A stretch of DNA of 64,000 nt from Proteromonas lacertae (Eukaryota > Sar > Bigyra > Opalinata > Proteromonadidae). The stretch spans positions 744,001 to 808,000 of the forward strand of contig NGBS01001160.1 in assembly GCA_002245135.1 (NCBI GenBank), written 5' to 3'. The position numbers were made by a program, and so were the translations under genes. Of the stretch, positions 23,419 to 34,480 are shown piece after piece. Each line of letters starts with the position of its first letter. The stretch's first letter is position 1. The notes beneath the pieces were generated by a model. The model was not told where the DNA came from. It did no database searches and saw only the letters and a list, made by a program, of their open reading frames with translations.

Positions 23419-24953
23419 TTACTGGTTTTCTACATTTTTCAAATTCTTAATCCACACTCCAAAATCCACACTATTTATTAGATTCTTTATCAGTGGACTT
23501 TCTCCTGGATAAGGATAAGCCACTTCACTTTCTGTTATTTCCTGCATATATTGAATCATCTCAATATTATTCTTTATTATATTCTTTCTAGTTATTCTAT
23601 AATAATATGCATTTCTTATATTATCAGAGAGATTCTTCTCATTCAATTCTCTTTCATCATCTTCTAGTTCAGTTGTAAAGAAACTATCTTTACATTTTTC
23701 TAAGAAGAATACACAATATCTCAAAACTTGTTTTTCATGTTCCATATTAAATATTTTCATTTTTAACATACTCATTTCCATCATTTGATCTAATATATTT
23801 TCATCAGCTGTTAATATTCTACATACCAACACCAATAAAAAGTTCATATCATTTAATGATAATACAATATCCTATACATAATAATAATAATAATATATAT
23901 ATATATATATATACAGGTGATTTACTGAAGTATTGATAATCAAATACTTTTCTTCTCTTTTCATAAAGTTCATCATCTGGATAGAGATTGAACTAATTCA
24001 TAATAGTAACAATATTATTATATATATATATACTTTAATACTCATTCTTTCCCATTCATTGTTAACTATACAAAATCCATATTCTTTTAATAAAAATAAA
24101 TTATCTCTCTTACCATAACTATTCAAAGCTTCTTCACCTTTCTTATAGTGATTTGTTCCGCTTGGAAATAATCTGAATTTATCATTTTCATTCACATTAT
24201 AATCATATTTAGTCTATAATAATAAAATATATTTTATATAATTATTATACAGCTACATTTCCGTGATTTAAGCAATCTGCTAGTGGAACTAAAGCAACCC
24301 AATCTAACCTTCTACCAAAACATCTGGCTGACATTGTATGATAACTCCATCTAAATAAATCAAATGTATAATATCTTAAATTAAATATATCTGGATAATA
24401 AAACGGCAGTCCTATCTCTCTGTCAAATATTCTATCATAGGCTTGATGTAAACTCATCCAAAATGATGATATATGTTTTGGCACAGCATCGTCTTGTAAT
24501 TCTTTTACTTCTTCTTCTGTCCAATTTAAAAATGTTCCTGGTGGTGGTAATATGGCTATATATGGATAGAAGAAAGAATCTTCTCCTTTTATGTATTGCA
24601 TCATTAAATACACAAAAAGCATCTATATAATGGTATTTTTAGAGTATAATATACTTCACATCCTATTTTATTAAATAATTCAGGATGATCTTTGAAAATA
24701 TAACCTTCTTCGCTTTCTAGAATTGTAGGTGGACATATCATGCATTTTCTTGGAATTTCACACATATTTTCATTTGTCTAGCCATGTATATGAAAAATGA
24801 AAATACAGCTATATCTTCAATTGCTAAAGTACCTCTTAATCCAGATTCAAATGTATGTGGCCATTTGATTTTATCAAATTTTGCACCATTATCTTTCAAC
24901 CACTATATTTGATTGAATTAAAATACCTTAATAAATCTATCAGAGTTTTCCAT
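23419..24953 (-). CDS. SET-domain protein methyltransferase, SETD3/SETD6/RLSMT class
   Basis: A lysine or histidine protein methyltransferase of the Rubisco-LSMT-like class. About seven exons with small GTAT/TAG introns join from the ATG ending at 24953 (MENSDRFIKWLKDNGAKFDK). SET motifs are split by the characteristic insert: RGTLAIEDIA near the N-terminus, WVALVPLADCLNHG, and GEEALNSYGKRDNLFLLKEYGF. The C-terminal helical Rubisco-LSMT-type substrate-binding region follows (about 23419-23900). The substrate cannot be deduced; animal relatives modify actin (SETD3) or RELA and H2AZ (SETD6). An upstream ATG at 25027 is in a different frame and was not used. Confidence 0.87.
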
Positions 24954-25133
24954 TTGAATCATATTCTGTATTAGTCCAAGGATTTCTAACAAATATCTCT
25001 TTTTCTTCTCGTTCTGATGTTTTATTCATAAATTATAAAATCAATTTTGAAATGAAATAGGTGTTTCTGAATTTTGAGAAACCTCAATATTTCAAAATTA
25101 TTTTTCTAGAGATAAAGATTGAATAGAAGCAAA

Positions 25134-26066
25134 ATGAATGGAATAATAGATTCATTGAGGTATAAATAATTTATTAGTAATAATTAATAGGAAAACAGGA
25201 ACTGATTTGTATTTGGGATTGTTTATGTTGCCTAAAACATTTAGAACTGCTGCTTTTACATTAGTATAAATGCTAATATATGTAATAGTTATATTTTAAT
25301 AATGAAACTGCTAAAGTGAAAGATTTATGTAAACAAAATGTTGCTGCAGGACAGTTAAGATTTCAGTGGTGGAGAGAAATGATTAATGATTTATATGAAG
25401 GAAGAATAAGAACTGATCATCCAATATGTCCTTATTTAAATGCTTGTATTCATGCCATACTCTTTAAATCAATTATATTTTGAGAAAATTTTAGAAGCTA
25501 GAGTATAATAAATGTTTTAATTATTATAATAGGAAAGTGATTTAATCATACAAGTACCTAGAAACTTAAAAGTATTAGAAGAATATGGTGAAAATACTTA
25601 TTCAAATTTCATATATTTATTACTTCAAATTCTCTCCTTAGAAAATGATATTTATTACGAATCAGCTAGTCATTTTGGTCAAGCGCTTAGTTTGATGACA
25701 TTATTAAGAGGTACATACCATCATTTACAATTACAATGCCATTATTTTCCAACAGATTTATGTGAAAAGCATGGTGTAAGAAATAATCATATATTTATTG
25801 GTAAAAATGAAGAAGGAATAAAATTAGTGACTAGAGATATGGCTGAATGTATAGAAAATCATATGAATAAAGCAACAAAGAGATCTAAAGAATTTTCTAA
25901 ACTTTATAAATCACTTTTGTTAATTGACACTTCATCACTCTCATGGATTAAGAAATTAAAGAAATTAGATTATAATATATATGATCCAAATTTATATTAT
26001 CCAACTAATGAGTTAGTGTTAGAAATGCAGTTAATGAAAAGAAAATTAATGTTAAATTTCTCGTAA
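25134..26066 (+). CDS. NDUFAF6-like squalene/phytoene synthase-family protein
   Basis: Exons from the ATG at 25134 (first intron about 25155-25190, second about 25265-25289) encode a trans-isoprenyl-diphosphate-synthase-fold protein closest in pattern to NDUFAF6, a mitochondrial complex I assembly factor. Matching segments are GLFMLPKTFRTAAFTL, LRFQWWREMINDLYEG, YGENTYSNFIYLLLQIL, SHFGQALSLMTLLRGTYHH, LCEKHGV and DYNIYDPNLYYPTNELV. The Asp-rich metal motifs of true synthases are not obvious, consistent with NDUFAF6. A +1 break near 25455 (CATGCCATAC) separates two parts of the same protein. Its presence suggests a respiratory organelle or a retained paralogue; no targeting peptide is evident. 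Confidence 0.75.
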
Positions 26067-26149
26067 ATGTATTTGTTTTAATTCCCATATACAATATGAA
26101 ATTCAAGTAAAAAAAAAATAAAAAACATAATAACAATCACAATATGTTA

Positions 26150-27145
26150 CTACAATAACCTATAATAAAACGAAAAATATACCAACAAAATCCACCACTT
26201 TTCTTCTTTGGTTCAGGAGGTTTGGGTTGATCAGCTGGACCAGATGAAGGCATTGGTGGTTTAATAGATGAATCAACTGGTTGTGGAGATAATACGTTAT
26301 TCTCTTTTATTGGATCAACTATTGAATTATCAGATATATCGTTTGAAGTTTGATTTACTGAATCATTTCTATTTAATAATTATAATATATATAAATACAA
26401 ATATTTTTCAATGATATATTTATTTAATTCAACTGATGATGGATTATCTTCTAAAGCAACATTATTTCTCAATGTAAATAAATAAAACTCTCTATAACAA
26501 TCAAAAAACATCTCAGAAGAGTTGTTCTTTTTAATACCATCAAGATGACTATTAAAATAATTATTGATTATATATATATATACTAGTCATAAAAATGATG
26601 AAATAATCTAACTAATCTTCTTGATATTTCAGTGTATATTTTACTAAAATTATCACTGTAAGATCCATCTATTTGTATATAAATAGATAATTATGATACC
26701 TGTTGGAAATATTGACTTATTCTCTAGTTTCTCTTGAATGTAAGTCATTAAGTTAGAAATGTATAAATGAGCAGTTACTTTTGATACTACATTTGTTTTC
26801 TCATCCTTCCAAGCATATTCTCCTCTACAGAATGATATAAAATAAATACCTTGTTGTTTTCATTACTGGACAGGATTCATCTGTACAGAGACCAAGCACA
26901 TGATTCATAAATGTACATAATTGGTTGTAAACGTATATTACTACAATAACTACACAAAATTATACATTTTGCTGAATAAAACTCGTTTTGATTAACAGAT
27001 TTAGGAACATCAGCTGATTCTATATATTTCTTACTAAATATTATTTAAATAACAGAATATACGACTGAACTAACTCATCTATCTTCAAAATAAGTTCGTT
27101 TCTCATGCATTTATCTGAAATATCTATTCTCTTAAAAGAACTCAT
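26150..27145 (-). CDS. MOB-family protein ending in a CaaX box
   Basis: MOB proteins are zinc-binding co-activators of NDR/LATS kinases or STRIPAK components. Several small introns separate exons from the ATG ending at 27145 (MSSFKRIDISDKCMRNELI). The core shows LCTDESCPVMKTTRGEYAWKD, which includes zinc-ligand cysteines, VTAHLYISNLMTYIQEKL, NKSIFP and RRLVRLFHHFYDHLDG. A Pro/Ser-rich linker leads to PEPKKKSGGFCWLL; the last two residues come from a terminal exon after a 23-nt intron (26160-26182). CWLL fits a geranylgeranylation CaaX motif next to a lysine cluster, so membrane anchoring is predicted. One +1 break lies near 26923. The family is clear, the subgroup uncertain. Confidence 0.8.
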
Positions 27146-27319
27146 ATTAAAAAAATTAATTTATGGTTCAATTAATAGCTACAAAGATTTAATAAATTTT
27201 TGAAATTACATAAATTGACATGTCATATGTTTTTTTCAATTCTATTTTGACTTGATTTTCTTTTTTTACACAAACAAAATAATATAAAAAATAAATAACA
27301 TTTAAATTATATTTATAAA

Positions 27320-30300
27320 TTATTTTCTTTTTCTTAGCTTTAAATTACTTTTTATTTGTATTGCCAATTTCTGCATTTCTTTTCTTTCAACCTCATACTT
27401 CTTTGAATTACTCTTCATAAATGGTATTTGTAGTGATAATATATCATATAATTCTTCCACTGTACATTTATCTAAAGCTTCTACGCTTTTATAACCTGAA
27501 TTATACAAGTATCTTGCTCTTTCAGCATTCAATACATTACATCCTCTTAATAATGGAATTAGTTCATCATCAGCACCAAAATTAATACGATCCTTGTAAT
27601 TCTGAAACAATACTTCCAGAAAATTCCATTTTAAATGTCTTACAAAACAGATAATCATTACTGAAAACATAGTCGTTGTATTTTGAAGTGATTGGATAGT
27701 TCCTCTTGCTATACCAAATGATTCACTAATTACATCAATTGGAACTTCATTAATAAGATTCCATAATATCATTGTTGAGTAGAATCTAATATGAATTTGT
27801 ATTTGTTGTTCTGTTTCACGATGAATGCCAATTCCATGATGTTTATTCATTAAATATTCTGGATCTATACCTATCTTTTCAGCTGAATCTTTCATATCAT
27901 TATTTAACTTCTGATATTCTATCCAGTAATGAATCCAATTAGGAGATATGCCTGTATATGTTGGTGTTAAACAATATAATATTTGTGTTTCATTAGATAT
28001 ATCAAATGAATCAATTGCTCTTTTTAAATCATTATATACAGTGATTGCATCTGATACTGAGAAGGATGAATAATAGATTGCTGAACCTAATGGAGTTGGA
28101 ATTAATATATTATCTTCAGATTGAATTGTAATAAACTTTGAATCTTTTAAATATTGTATTTCATTCTTGATAATTTCATCTATATTTTCATTTTCACTGT
28201 TATGTTGTGAATAATATAAAGTTGAATGAATCATCTCATATATATCACTCTCAGTCTTACATATCTTTGTTGATATAATATCTAATAACAGCTTTTGAAC
28301 ACCATGCGATTTAATAGACAAAGTTGATTGAATTGGTTTAGTATTAGATTTTAAAACATTAAAGAATGAATCTTTATATGTTGAAGGTAAGAATAGAAAT
28401 GATTCACCATAACTATCAAATCCAGTCCTACCAGCTCTACCAGCCATTTGTAGATATCTAACACTATCTAATATCTGATTACCTATATGAATATCTCTAA
28501 TTATAACTCTCTTTGTTGGTAGATTAACACCTGCTGCTAGTGTACTTGTACAACATAATATCTTGATTAATCCATCTCTATATCCTTTCTCTATTAAATC
28601 TCTTTCCTCTTGTGTTAGACCTGCATGATGCATACATATACCTCTATATTAATAATAATAATATATATATAATATATATACTTCTGTAAACATGAAAAAC
28701 AATTATCACTTTTACTATTGTTGTTTGATTTTGATATTGAGGTTTTACTATTGTTATTGGATCTTCTTATTCTATTCAACTTCTCTAGTAAGCTAATTCT
28801 TAATATTTGAGTGTTTTTATCATCATTCGTAAGGAATGGCAAAGTATCGAATAAATAATTAGATAGATTATTAGTTGCTTGTTTAGTTGGGCAAAATATT
28901 AATAATGATTCATCTAATAATATAATAGATAATATAATATAATATTTATACTGTTACTATATGATTCATAACATAATGATATTAATCCTTCATTATCTCT
29001 ACCATTAAACAATTTATTCACTTTAATCTGTCTTATTGAATTATTATTCTTATCATAGATCATTTTATCTCTAACAAAATATTCATGTAGAGGAACTGGT
29101 CTATAATGACATATATAATAAAAACCATTAATCCATTTAGATATATCTGGAATATTCGGTAATGTAGCACTTAATCCAATTATCTGTATTTTACTCTTCT
29201 TATATATTAATAATTTAGTCATTATTATCTCTAACAAATACCCTCTCGATGGTTCATTCAATGTATGTATCTCATCAATAACTACAATTCCTAATTCACT
29301 CAATCTATCTTCCTCTATTAGTCTATTGATTATACTATTCGATTTCTCTATTGTAGTAACAGCTATATGAGTTCCTTCTGATAATCTATTACCACCATCA
29401 TTACCACAATATGTACTTATTACTATATTCATACTACTCAATAGATTCTCTAAGGAATGAGCTTTTTCATGAATTAGACTAATATATGGTAAGATTATCA
29501 TTCCCTTTTTACCTTCTAATATTACTTTTCTAAATAATAACAAGTCAGCTACTAATGATTTACCACCACTAGTTGGTGCTGAATAGACGAAATTGTTACT
29601 ATTATTAATTACTGATCCATTACCACTACATAATGCTTCTACTTGCCAATTGTATAGTTCATTTACTCCTTTATGATTTAATGATAATATTAAGGATTGA
29701 GGAATGTTCCAGAATGTGAATTTCTTCATTTCATTCTTATCAGCGATTAGTTTAATTTGAAATTTATTATTATTATTATTATTGGATTTATTGTTATTTT
29801 TGAATTGTTTTAAGTCTGATTTATATCTCTCTAGATTCTTCTTATCTTCTATACATTGTAATCTTGCTGCTTTCCCTATTAGTTTCTTACCTGATAATGA
29901 TATATAATATCTACCACCACCTTTCTGATTTCTCCATACACCTACATTTTGGGGTATTTTTGGCTGAGTTGGTGATTTGGAGATTATATCACTTAATGTT
30001 AAGGTTGATACTGGATCATTTATTAATAAATCTTCCTGTTTCAGTGGTTGTTGTGGTTGTTGTGGAGGTTTAACTGGCGGTATAGTTGATAAATCCAATG
30101 GAAGTGGTATTTCTTCATTTTCATCATCTTCTTCATTTTCCATCACTTTTTGTAATGGTATCGATTGTTGTTGTTGTTGTTGTATTGGTAGAGGAGTAGT
30201 AAATGATAATAGTTTACTATCTATTGATTTGGAGGGAGATAAAGAAGACATTATAGGAATTGGAGAGAGATTTGGTGATTTGAGGTTTGATACTGATCTA

Positions 30301-30716
30301 GCTACTTCTGGAGTTGAATTAGATGATGATGATGAAGTATCTGATTCATTTAAGCCTAAATACATTGAATTTTGAGGATAAACAGGAATTGGAGAGAAAG
30401 TACTTTCTGAATCACTTCTTTTGTCATTTTGATAGGATCCACTCGAATCAAAGCTCGATTTTGTTTGACTTAATTTGTCCATGATCTATTAATAAGTAAA
30501 ATGCTTTAATACTTTCGAGCTTGGTAAAACAGCCATGTTCATATCTTTAGGATTCATCAGCGGGTTAATCAGGTTGAAACATTCAAATACACTCTTTAGT
30601 TTAACAACATTGGCTGATCCATCTGTTCTTGGAACTTTCTCTACTTGCTGTTTGAATGTATATGTTGGAAATTTTCGTTTTCTAGGTATAAAATAATTAT
30701 TTATCTGAGATTGCAT
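27320..30716 (-). CDS. HELQ: HELQ/POLQ-type superfamily 2 DNA helicase with N-terminal PIP-box
   Basis: A 3'-5' repair helicase of the Hel308/HELQ/POLQ clade, about 1,080 residues and lacking a DNA polymerase domain. Four exons; introns near 30483-30509, 28919-28955 and 28646-28683 join in frame. Helicase motifs: YNWQVEALCSGNG (Q-type), SAPTSGGKSLVADLL (Walker A), VVIDEIHTLNEPSRGYLLEI (DEIH), IIGLSATLPNI (motif III), KGICMHHAGLTQEERDLIEKG, TSTLAAGVNLPTKRVIIRD and MAGRAGRTGFDSYGESFL (motif VI). The C-terminal helix-hairpin-helix (NAERARYLYNSGYKSVEAL) and ratchet-like helices follow. Residues 2-9 (QSQINNYF) fit the QxxIxxYF PCNA-binding consensus. Between 30375 and 29960 there is a disordered region. 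It is probably nuclear and active at stalled forks. Confidence 0.9.
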
Positions 30717-30861
30717 TCAAAAAACATTAAAAAAAGAAATTCTGCGAAATTTGAATTTTTTGTCTGAATGGCGGTTTTTGTTTTATTCTCATTTTTAATC
30801 ATACACACATTTTATAAACATAATAAAATAAGTTATATTTATTAATCTAGAAGAATGTTTT

Positions 30862-33598
30862 TTATTTCTTACCCATTGACAAGCAGAAACCACCACCAGT
30901 ATATCTAGCTTGTGAGTTTGCTGCTGATGTAGCTTGAGTTATTGCCCTTTGTATTGTTCCAGTTGCTTGACCAGTCATTTGACTTAAATCCAATTTAAGT
31001 GTTTCAACCAATTTCTTTGAATCATAATATCTACGTTTCAAATCTTGCAAATCACAATTTAATTTCTCAATTTCATATTTATACTCATTGACTTGTGCTT
31101 GACTCATATTCAATTCAGCAGCTAACACTTTCATTTGTTTTGTCTTTTCTTTTAGATTATGTTGATAAGCATTCAACTGTTCAGCTACTTCTGGACCTGG
31201 TTGTCTTGCTAATATACCTTTCAATTCATCATATATCTTATCTTTCTCCTTAATCACCAAATCTTTTTCTACCACTTGTTCTGTTTTATGTATCAATCTC
31301 TTCTGTAATGTTTGGATCTTCTGAATCATTTCATAAGTGGCTGGATCACTTCCTTCCAATTTTCTCCATCTATGAACATTCATTGGATTTTCTAATTCTT
31401 CAGACAAAGCTTTCACTTTAGTCTTTTCCTGTAACAATTCTCTTTGTAATTGGAATATTTCATCCTTCATATCACCTAATTGACCAGCTCTTCTACGAAT
31501 TATAGCCATTTCTCTTTCATCATCAGCTATCTTCAATCTCAATGCTTTAATATCTTCTAATCTTTCATTATATTGATATTCACCTTTGGTTAAAGTAGAT
31601 TTCAATATTTTCAATTTTTCATATAATAAAGCTAATTCATCATTTCTTCGAATTAATTGAGTTCCAAGGATATCTCTTTCATTTATAATTTGATCATATT
31701 CTTTCCTTTGTCTTAAAGCATCTTCATCCATAGAAGCAATACATCGAGTTAATTTACCAATCTCTTGATGTTGTTTTTCTAAAGTCTTTTCTGATTCTAT
31801 TAATAATGCATTTCTCTTAGCCAATTCTTGTTTCTCATGTTCATAATTCTTCTCTGTCTTTTGTCTATCAAAATGCTCTCGAACTAAAGCTTGATCTTTC
31901 GCTGCAATTTCTTCTTTCAACTGTTCAATTTGGTGAGTCATGATTTTGAATTTTCTCTTCAATTCAGCAATCTCATCTTGAGCTTCAATTAAATTTTTAC
32001 TATACAAATTCCTATCGGATCTTACAGCTTCATACAATTGTTGCTGTTGTTTTAATTTAGCTTCTCCTTCAGCTATCTTTTTCAATAAATCAGCTTCAGC
32101 CATTTCCTTTTAATTTTAATTGTTCCAACATATCCAAATACCTATTATGTTCTTGAGATAATTCAATTCCAAATGATTCTTTTTCTCTCGTTAATCTTGC
32201 AATTTCTTTTTCTAATAAACCAACTTCTCTCTTAAATTTCTCTAAGTCCATTTCTAGTCCTTGAACTGTTCTTTCTTTCTCCATTGCTTTATTCTCTTCA
32301 GCTTTTGTTCGTTTAGTTTGTTGTTCTAAGGATGTTCGTGTATGATCTCTTTCTCTTTCAATTGTTTGTAATTGCCTTTCTAATATTGTTTCTCTTTCTT
32401 TTGATTTTTCTACTTGATTATTTAAAGTTTTTATATCATTCTTTAACATTTCTTGTTGTAGTTTATTCTCTCCTAAAACGTTTTCTAAATTCTTTTCTCG
32501 TTTCTTACCTGCATCAACTTGTCTTCTCAATTGATCAATATTTGATTCTAATTTTTTAATATCACTTGATTTATCATCTATTGTAGCCATTAATGATCTA
32601 TTCTCAGCTTGTAATGCTGCATTTTTCTTTATATTTTCTTCATTTTCAGCTTGTACTTGATCTGATTTAGTCTGTAACGTACTATAATCTCTTAATGTTT
32701 TATCCAAAGTTGCTCTAACTTGATCTAACTCCTTTTGAGTATCTTCAATCTTCTTCTCCTTTTGTTGTAAAGTTGCCATCAACTTGATCTCTTTCTGTAG
32801 CTTTAGCTTCTAATTGAACTCTCATATTCTTCAATTCTTTATCTAATCTTTCTTTATGTTTTGCTTCTCTAGCTTCTCTGGCTTTACTATTGGCTAATTC
32901 TTCTCTTAATTCGTTTATTGTATCCATCAGTTCTTGTGTACTATTCTTTTTCTCATCTAATTGGGCGTGTAGTTCTTGGATTCTGGAGACTAATTCTTCA
33001 TTATTCTTTTGAGTTTCGTTTAACTTTTGTGTTAAGTCTTCTTTCACTTTCATTAATTCTTTAACTGCGTTTTCTTGACCTGATGATAAACCTGCACCTT
33101 CTTCCACTAGTTGACTTAAATGAGCTATTTCTGTTTTTAATTGTGATATTGTTTCTTTTGCTCTGATTTCTTTATCATGTGAAGCATCTACCATCTTCCA
33201 CGCTTTTTGAATCTCTTTTTTTAAGGAAGCTATTGTATTTTGATCATCTTGTGATAATTTAAGAGCTGTTTGTACTTTTGCTGCATTATTTACTATTTCT
33301 GCATTTAATTCACGACATTTTTTAATCAATCGTTTTTCTTGATCATGACTCTATTTATTAAATTAGAATTAACTGAAAATATACTTTTTTCAAAGCACGA
33401 TGTAACTTTTCATATTCTAGTCTAAATTTTTCGAGAGATTTATCACCTACCAAGCATTTGTAACACTTCTTGAAAATCTCTTTCAAGTGTATCGAATGCT
33501 TGTGTCTCTGCTCCAAGATCATCAAAACCCTTTTCTTTTTCACCATCCTATTGAAAGAATAAATGATATAGATAAATCTATTATACATCAGCTGACAT
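30862..33598 (-). CDS. CFAP58: Cilia- and flagella-associated protein 58
   Basis: CFAP58 (CCDC147) is an axoneme-associated coiled-coil protein needed for flagellar assembly and motility. The product is about 890 residues, nearly all coiled coil, and close to the usual length. Diagnostic segments are GDKSLEKFRLEYEKLHRA, KCRELNAEIV, LYEAVRSDRNLYSKNLIEAQ, RRNDELALLYEKLKI, ENPMNVHRWRKLEGSDP, LARQPGPEVAEQL and TGGGF near the end. The start is the ATG ending at 33598, with a 39-nt intron after codon 4 and a 34-nt intron near 33353-33386. Three single-base +1 breaks occur (near 33447, 32776 and 32106); removing one base at each restores a continuous coiled coil. It is direct evidence that the organism builds flagella. 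Confidence 0.92.
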
Positions 33599-33715
33599 TA
33601 TATTAATTTGTCTTTATCTTATAGAATAAAAACAAAAATAGTTCAACTAAACGGTTTTACGTAATTTACATTGTCAATTTTCTTTCATTGACACATTTTT
33701 TAAATCTATTTTTTC

Positions 33716-34379
33716 ATGGCCGAAACAGCTTCCAATCCTTCAGATAATGTTTTAGCTGGTATAATAATGCTTTGAATATGTATTATTTAGAATCTGTTAA
33801 ACAAACAGATAAAACTCCAATACCAGAACTTGAAACAGTATATGTAATATCATAATATGTATTATAGATATTAAAACAAATAGCCACTAATAGTGTAGTC
33901 GAAAATACTTGGGAATTATTGAAACAATATTTGGCTTACAGAATATCTACTGTTATTCTCGATTATAAACTCAAATATCCATCCGCTAAAAGTGAGGAAG
34001 AAATACAAAGTGAAATAAATTTAATCTCAAAAAGAGTTATTGCTTATCTTTAGTATATTCAAATATATTACAGATATCAATAGTGTACCATTTACAATTC
34101 AGCGTATTTGTGAAGTCATATTAAATCCTGAAGAATATTATAATGATGTAGAATCTGTTATTCAAGCTTTTAATAAAGTATATATTATTTTTATATATTA
34201 TGTATTTATTATAGTTAACAATTGTACATATCGAAAATAATAATAATATGCCTAATTCAACCGCTATGGAAGAGGATGAAGATAATGAGGATAGCTGCGC
34301 TTTACCTCAAATACCACAAGCACCAGTTAATACTCTAGATAATGGTGATATTGCAACTGTTATGCCAAAAACTAATTAG
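33716..34379 (+). CDS. PPP4R2: Protein phosphatase 4 regulatory subunit 2-like protein
   Basis: PPP4R2 binds the PP4 catalytic subunit and directs it to DNA-damage and centrosomal substrates. The product is a short protein of about 175 residues from the ATG at 33716. Small introns occur at about 33761-33792, 33841-33870 and 34178-34213. The recognisable segment is INSVPFTIQRICEVILNPEEYY, matching the PFTIQRLCELL core of the family, preceded by a helical part (NTWELLKQYLAYRISTVIL) and followed by an acidic tail. A further intron ending TTACAG near 34074 joins only if one base upstream (about 34050) is extra. It is smaller than animal PPP4R2, which has a long acidic tail. Confidence 0.75.
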
Positions 34380-34480
34380 AATTTTCATACATTTATATAT
34401 GATATATATTATTTTAACCTTTATTTTTGTAATTAAAAAGCAATTAAAAATATATTAAAGTGTAATAAAATAATAAATGA

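Noticed and set aside
23880-23915. AT dinucleotide runs here and at 8317-8334, 24015-24035 and 56456-56472 as special repeats or origins
   Set aside because: Each lies inside a small intron of a gene with consistent splice ends; simple AT runs are expected in such AT-rich introns.
25027-25040. Upstream ATG as the start of the SET-domain gene
   Set aside because: The frame from it reaches TGA before any in-phase splice site, while the ATG ending at 24953 leads directly into conserved sequence.
29977-30375. Plus-strand Gly/Ser open frame opposite the HELQ N-terminal region
   Set aside because: It mirrors a low-complexity Pro/Gln/Ser segment of the helicase and has no independent support.
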